A DNA stretch of 64,000 nt, taken from positions 1-64,000 of the forward strand of contig NZ_VLNY01000013.1 in NCBI RefSeq assembly GCF_008297975.1, written 5' to 3'. This DNA is from Antrihabitans cavernicola. GTDB taxonomy: Bacteria; Actinomycetota; Actinomycetes; Mycobacteriales; Mycobacteriaceae. Under the pieces are notes generated by a model. It made no database searches. It was not told the DNA's origin and saw only the letters and a program-made list of their open reading frames with translations. Position numbers and translations under genes: made by a program. Position 1 is the first letter of the stretch. Each line of letters starts with the position of its first letter. Below are positions 61,205 to 64,000 of the stretch, piece by piece.

Positions 61205-61455
61205 CCGACATGCATTGCGACGAGTTCGTGGAGTTGGTTACGGCCTACCTGGACGGCGCACTGGACGCAGACGATCACGCCCGCATGGTCGAGCATCTGT
61301 CATTGTGTGACGCCTGCACGATGTATCTGGATCAGGTACGCGCCACCATCGGCGAGCTGACCACCTTGCCTGCCGACCCGGTCGATCGCGAGGTCAAGAA
61401 GGCCCTGCTGAGCGCATTTCGCACCCATACCGAAAAAGATCCCGGACCCGCGTAA
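61201..61455 (+). CDS. Zinc-finger anti-sigma factor (zf-HC2)
   Basis: An 84-residue protein with the HxxxCxxC zinc-binding motif in MVEHLSLCDACTMYL and an upstream Cys/Glu segment MHCDEFVELVTAYLDGAL, the ZAS domain that binds ECF sigma factors. No membrane segment, so a soluble redox- or metal-responsive anti-sigma factor is expected. Coupled to the sigma gene by ATGA. Confidence 0.92.
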   Translation: MTDMHCDEFVELVTAYLDGALDADDHARMVEHLSLCDACTMYLDQVRATIGELTTLPADPVDREVKKALLSAFRTHTEKDPGPA

Positions 61456-61519
61456 CGCTTCTGTCCCGTGCTGACACTGCATCTCCATACCCGTTCACCA
61501 ACGTCGCATGGAGATGCAC

Positions 61520-61954
61520 ATGATCACAGTTACCACCAGCCGAGTCACAGGCCGAGCCGCAACTGTCACCGCAGTCGTCAGAATTCTCGTCGGAGTCCTG
61601 TTCGTACTGGCGTCCATCCCGAAATTTCCGTTCGCCGGGAGCGCACACGACAGCGAGGTGGCCCAATTCATCAGTTTCGGCTTTCCAGCGTCGTCGGTGG
61701 AGGCGTTCGTCCTCTTCACCGGCACCGTCGAGTTGGTTTGTGCCGCATTGCTTATCGCGGGATTCCTCACCCGATTCGCTGCGGCCGGACTCGCTGCGGT
61801 GATGATCGGGGCGATTTCGACGGCAGGACTACATGTCGGGGGACCGTTGCACCTGGGGGTTGCGCCGACGCTGCTGGTGATCCTGCTGGTCTTGGTCGTC
61901 GTGGGAGCCGGTTCGTGGTCGATAGATCAGCGACTGGCGGACCGAGTGCGCTGA
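61520..61954 (+). CDS. DoxX-family membrane protein
   Basis: A 144-residue protein with four hydrophobic segments. The DoxX pattern is clear: VVRILVGVLFVLASIPKF, FVLFTGTVELVCAALLIAGF and AAAGLAAVMIGAISTAG. The family is linked to redox defence and terminal oxidase-like functions in some bacteria. ATG 61520 with GGAG six bases upstream was preferred to ATG 61508. It may be a target of the preceding sigma factor. Confidence 0.88.
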   Translation: MITVTTSRVTGRAATVTAVVRILVGVLFVLASIPKFPFAGSAHDSEVAQFISFGFPASSVEAFVLFTGTVELVCAALLIAGFLTRFAAAGLAAVMIGAISTAGLHVGGPLHLGVAPTLLVILLVLVVVGAGSWSIDQRLADRVR

Positions 61955-61968
61955 GCTGTACACCCGTC

Positions 61969-62009
61969 GCTCACCGGCCTACGCCAAGCCCAACGCGAGG
62001 CCGGTGAGC
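61969..62009. terminator. Hairpin between doxX and menA (convergent genes)
   Basis: GCTCACCGGCCT (61969-61980) pairs with AGGCCGGTGAGC (61998-62009) over 12 bp with a 17-base loop. It overlaps the last codons and stop of menA and would stop transcription from both directions. Confidence 0.7.
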
Positions 62010-62848
62010 GCGGCCCAGATCAGCATCGCAATCCCTGAATCACGCAGTGCGGGGATCAGTTCCAGGCCGTGTTTGCCGCCGCGGACCGGCGCGTTCGCGC
62101 GCCAGATCAGCGGCGCGGCAAGCAGTCCGAGCAGCGCCAGCGGCGTCCGCACGACCAGCGCCAAACTCACGACCAGCGGCACGATCAGCAACGCCAGGTG
62201 CAGCGTGCGGGTCCGCGCATCGCCGAGGCGCACCGCAAGGGTGTGTTTTCCGGACTCAGTGTCGGTGGGGATGTCGCGCAGGTTGTTCGCTACCAGTACG
62301 GCACTGGAGAAGCAGCCGACCGCGATCGCAGTGACTAGACCGGCCCAGTCGATGCGATCGGCTTGCACGTACTGGGTTCCGAGCACCGCGATCAACCCGA
62401 AGAACACGAACACCGCGATCTCACCGAATCCGCTGTAGCCGTACGGATTCTTGCCGCCGGTGTAGTACCAGGCGCCTGCGATGCAGATCGCGCCGACCAG
62501 GATCAGCCACCACGCCGACGTGAGCGCAAGCACGATTCCGGCGACCGCCGCGATACCGAACGCCGTCATCGCCGCCGTTTTCACGGCCTTCGGCGACGCC
62601 ACCTTCGAGCCGACCAACCGCAGCGGCCCGACGCGCACATCGTCGGTGCCGCGAATGCCGTCGGAGTAGTCGTTGGCGAAGTTCACACCCACGATCAACG
62701 CCAGCGAGACCACCAGTGCCAGCAACGCCTTCCACCACACGCCGCCGGAAAGCGATGCGGCCGCGCCGGTTCCCGCGAGCACCGGGGCAATGGCGTTCGG
62801 CAGAGTGCGGGGTCGAGCCCCTTCGATCCATTCAGCAGCTGTGGCCAT
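61979..62848 (-). CDS. menA: 1,4-dihydroxy-2-naphthoate polyprenyltransferase
   Basis: UbiA-family enzyme of 289 residues that attaches the polyprenyl tail in menaquinone synthesis. The first metal motif is [15 protein letters not shown] (about residues 66-80) and the second [22 protein letters not shown] (about residues 190-210). The start [20 protein letters not shown] is that of actinobacterial MenA, so the upstream in-frame codons to 63004 are not used. It is the housekeeping counterpart of the two UbiA proteins in the cluster and shows what the regular motifs look like in this genome. Confidence 0.95.
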   Translation of the reverse strand: MATAAEWIEGARPRTLPNAIAPVLAGTGAAASLSGGVWWKALLALVVSLALIVGVNFANDYSDGIRGTDDVRVGPLRLVGSKVASPKAVKTAAMTAFGIAAVAGIVLALTSAWWLILVGAICIAGAWYYTGGKNPYGYSGFGEIAVFVFFGLIAVLGTQYVQADRIDWAGLVTAIAVGCFSSAVLVANNLRDIPTDTESGKHTLAVRLGDARTRTLHLALLIVPLVVSLALVVRTPLALLGLLAAPLIWRANAPVRGGKHGLELIPALRDSGIAMLIWAALTGLALGLA

Positions 62849-62876
62849 GGCAGCGATCTTTCCATGTGAGGGAACA

Positions 62877-64000
62877 ATGGACTCGCGAGGTGTGAAGCAC
62901 CTCGAATACGATCGGATATCAGTGCATCCAGACAAGAGCGCGACCCAGCTGTCGACGCCCGCAGGCGCCTCGGTGGTGGTCGCCCTGCTCGGCGAGGTTT
63001 CCACGCGCCGGGACGGCGAACTGGTCCCGTTGCCGGGTGCTCGCGCACGCAGCCTGTTGGTGGCGCTCGCCGGTCATCCAGGGCGTAGTCGCAGCGCACA
63101 GGCCCTGATCGACGAGATCTGGGGCGACGACCCGCCCCGATCACCGATGAACGCGCTCCACACCCAGGTGTCTCGACTCCGCGCCGCGCTGCCCGACGGT
63201 GCCGTCGAAATGGGGCCGTCGGGTTATCGTCTCGCACTCGACAAGAACCAGGTCGATCTCACCCTCGCCAGGCTGCTGGAGCAACGCGCGCAGCAATCTC
63301 ATGCCGAGGGCGACGACAAGGCCGCGGTCGCCGCCGTCGAGGAAGCCCGCGCCCTGTGGCGCGGCGAGCCCGGCGCCGATCTGCCCGACGGCGTCCTGGC
63401 GCGCGAACTCGGTGGCGAAGCGGCGGCGAGGCAGAGTGCTCTCGACACGGTCGAGGTGGCCGCTCGTACAGCAATCGGCGACTTTGCCGGCGCCCTACCG
63501 CGAGCGCGTGCGATGGCCGGGCGTGCTCGTCTCGACGAAGCGGCGCATCTGCAATTGATGCAGGTTTTGGTCGGGTTGGGCCGGTCCAACGACGCACTCG
63601 ACGTCTTCGGTGGCCTGCGGGCGCGGCTCGCCGATCAGCTCGGCACCGATCCCGGGCAGGCGCTGGTCGAGCTGAACACCGCGATCCTGCGCGGCGATGC
63701 GATCGAACCGCCACGCGATACCGGCTCGCGATTGCCCAACGCGATCGGGCTCCGCGCCGCCCCGAACACGCTTCTCGGCCGTGAAGCCGACATCGCCGCC
63801 ATCGAAGATCAGCTGCGCGCCGCTCGCGTCACCACTGTGCTCGGGCCTGGCGGCACCGGCAAGACGCGGATCGTGCACGAGGTGGGCGCACGGGCGGCAC
63901 ACTCGATGCCGGTCGCGTTGGTGGAGCTGGCGTCGTTGCGCAGTGGCGAAGACGTGGTCGCCGCGATCAGCGGCACCCTCGGCGTCAGCGAAGTGGACCT
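62877..64000 (+). CDS. AfsR-like regulator with BTAD and ATPase domains, cut by the right edge
   Basis: Open frame of 374 codons running off the window. A winged-helix segment ([51 protein letters not shown]) is followed by a bacterial transcriptional activation domain (about residues 110-260, ending [13 protein letters not shown]) and the beginning of an ATPase domain with [16 protein letters not shown] and Walker [14 protein letters not shown]. The whole protein probably has over 900 residues. ATG 62877 has GAGGGA just upstream; GTG 62922 is in frame. It is divergent from menA. Confidence 0.85.
   Translation, partial: MDSRGVKHLEYDRISVHPDKSATQLSTPAGASVVVALLGEVSTRRDGELVPLPGARARSLLVALAGHPGRSRSAQALIDEIWGDDPPRSPMNALHTQVSRLRAALPDGAVEMGPSGYRLALDKNQVDLTLARLLEQRAQQSHAEGDDKAAVAAVEEARALWRGEPGADLPDGVLARELGGEAAARQSALDTVEVAARTAIGDFAGALPRARAMAGRARLDEAAHLQLMQVLVGLGRSNDALDVFGGLRARLADQLGTDPGQALVELNTAILRGDAIEPPRDTGSRLPNAIGLRAAPNTLLGREADIAAIEDQLRAARVTTVLGPGGTGKTRIVHEVGARAAHSMPVALVELASLRSGEDVVAAISGTLGVSEVD

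Noticed and set aside
1-64000. tRNA, rRNA, CRISPR arrays, insertion sequences, att sites
   Set aside because: Looked for by eye and none seen; short or divergent tRNAs could only be excluded with tRNAscan-SE.

Overview
The window is high-GC actinobacterial DNA, most likely from a mycolate-containing genus close to Nocardia or Rhodococcus. The reasons are the gene order hemL - histidine phosphatase - tlpA - ccdA - resB - ccsB and, further right, menA, which matches the hemL-to-menA block of mycobacteria; F420-dependent enzymes; BldC; a DUF4229 protein; Cds1; GTG starts and GTGA/ATGA start-stop overlaps throughout; and an actinobacterial LexA box. This taxonomic guess rests on gene content only.

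Left part (1-15,400) is mostly housekeeping: an SOS-box-controlled gene running off the left edge, uppP, an OmpR-type response regulator, a decayed cyclase, an FMN reductase/luciferase-like monooxygenase pair, a large acyl-CoA dehydrogenase/oxidase, a truncated haemoglobin with an ABM-domain monooxygenase facing a TetR gene across a perfect 18-bp palindrome, then hemL and the System II cytochrome c maturation operon.

Middle part (about 15,500-53,600) looks like a secondary-metabolite gene cluster, inserted between ccsB and the menA-side block. It has (i) a complete mevalonate pathway operon (HMG-CoA reductase, HMG-CoA synthase, mevalonate kinase, diphosphomevalonate decarboxylase, phosphomevalonate kinase, type II IPP isomerase); (ii) a polyprenyl diphosphate synthase and two UbiA-superfamily membrane enzymes; (iii) a chorismate branch: DAHP synthase, PhzE-like ADIC synthase, PhzD-like isochorismatase and an EntA/DhbA-like dehydrogenase, which together predict 3-hydroxyanthranilate; (iv) two stand-alone adenylate-forming enzymes without carrier proteins; (v) a flavoprotein plus a fumarase/aspartase-superfamily lyase resembling CreE/CreD, the aspartate-nitrosuccinate route to nitrous acid, followed by a small cupin-like protein; (vi) an F420 module (glucose-6-phosphate dehydrogenase and a SRPBCC-Ddn fusion), a flavodoxin, an acyltransferase and a DHA2-type exporter; and (vii) four kinds of regulator: a NarL-type two-component pair, a large LuxR ATPase regulator, an ECF41 sigma factor and a SARP. 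The inference is a prenylated aminohydroxybenzoate (or its diazo, N-N bonded or diazotisation-deaminated derivative). I know of no described product that fits the whole combination, but I could not search.

Right part (53,800-64,000) returns to conserved genes: a zinc-ribbon/HTH protein, enoyl-CoA hydratase, bldC, DUF4229, cds1, a secreted CocE/NonD-type hydrolase, an HTH/Clp-N pair with a probably leaderless promoter, a holin-like membrane protein, an ECF sigma/anti-sigma pair, DoxX, menA and an AfsR-like regulator cut by the right edge.

Two broken genes were found: a cyclase-family remnant near 3,000 and a DUF5995-like gene split by an in-frame TAG at 29,521. I saw no rRNA, tRNA, CRISPR array or transposase.
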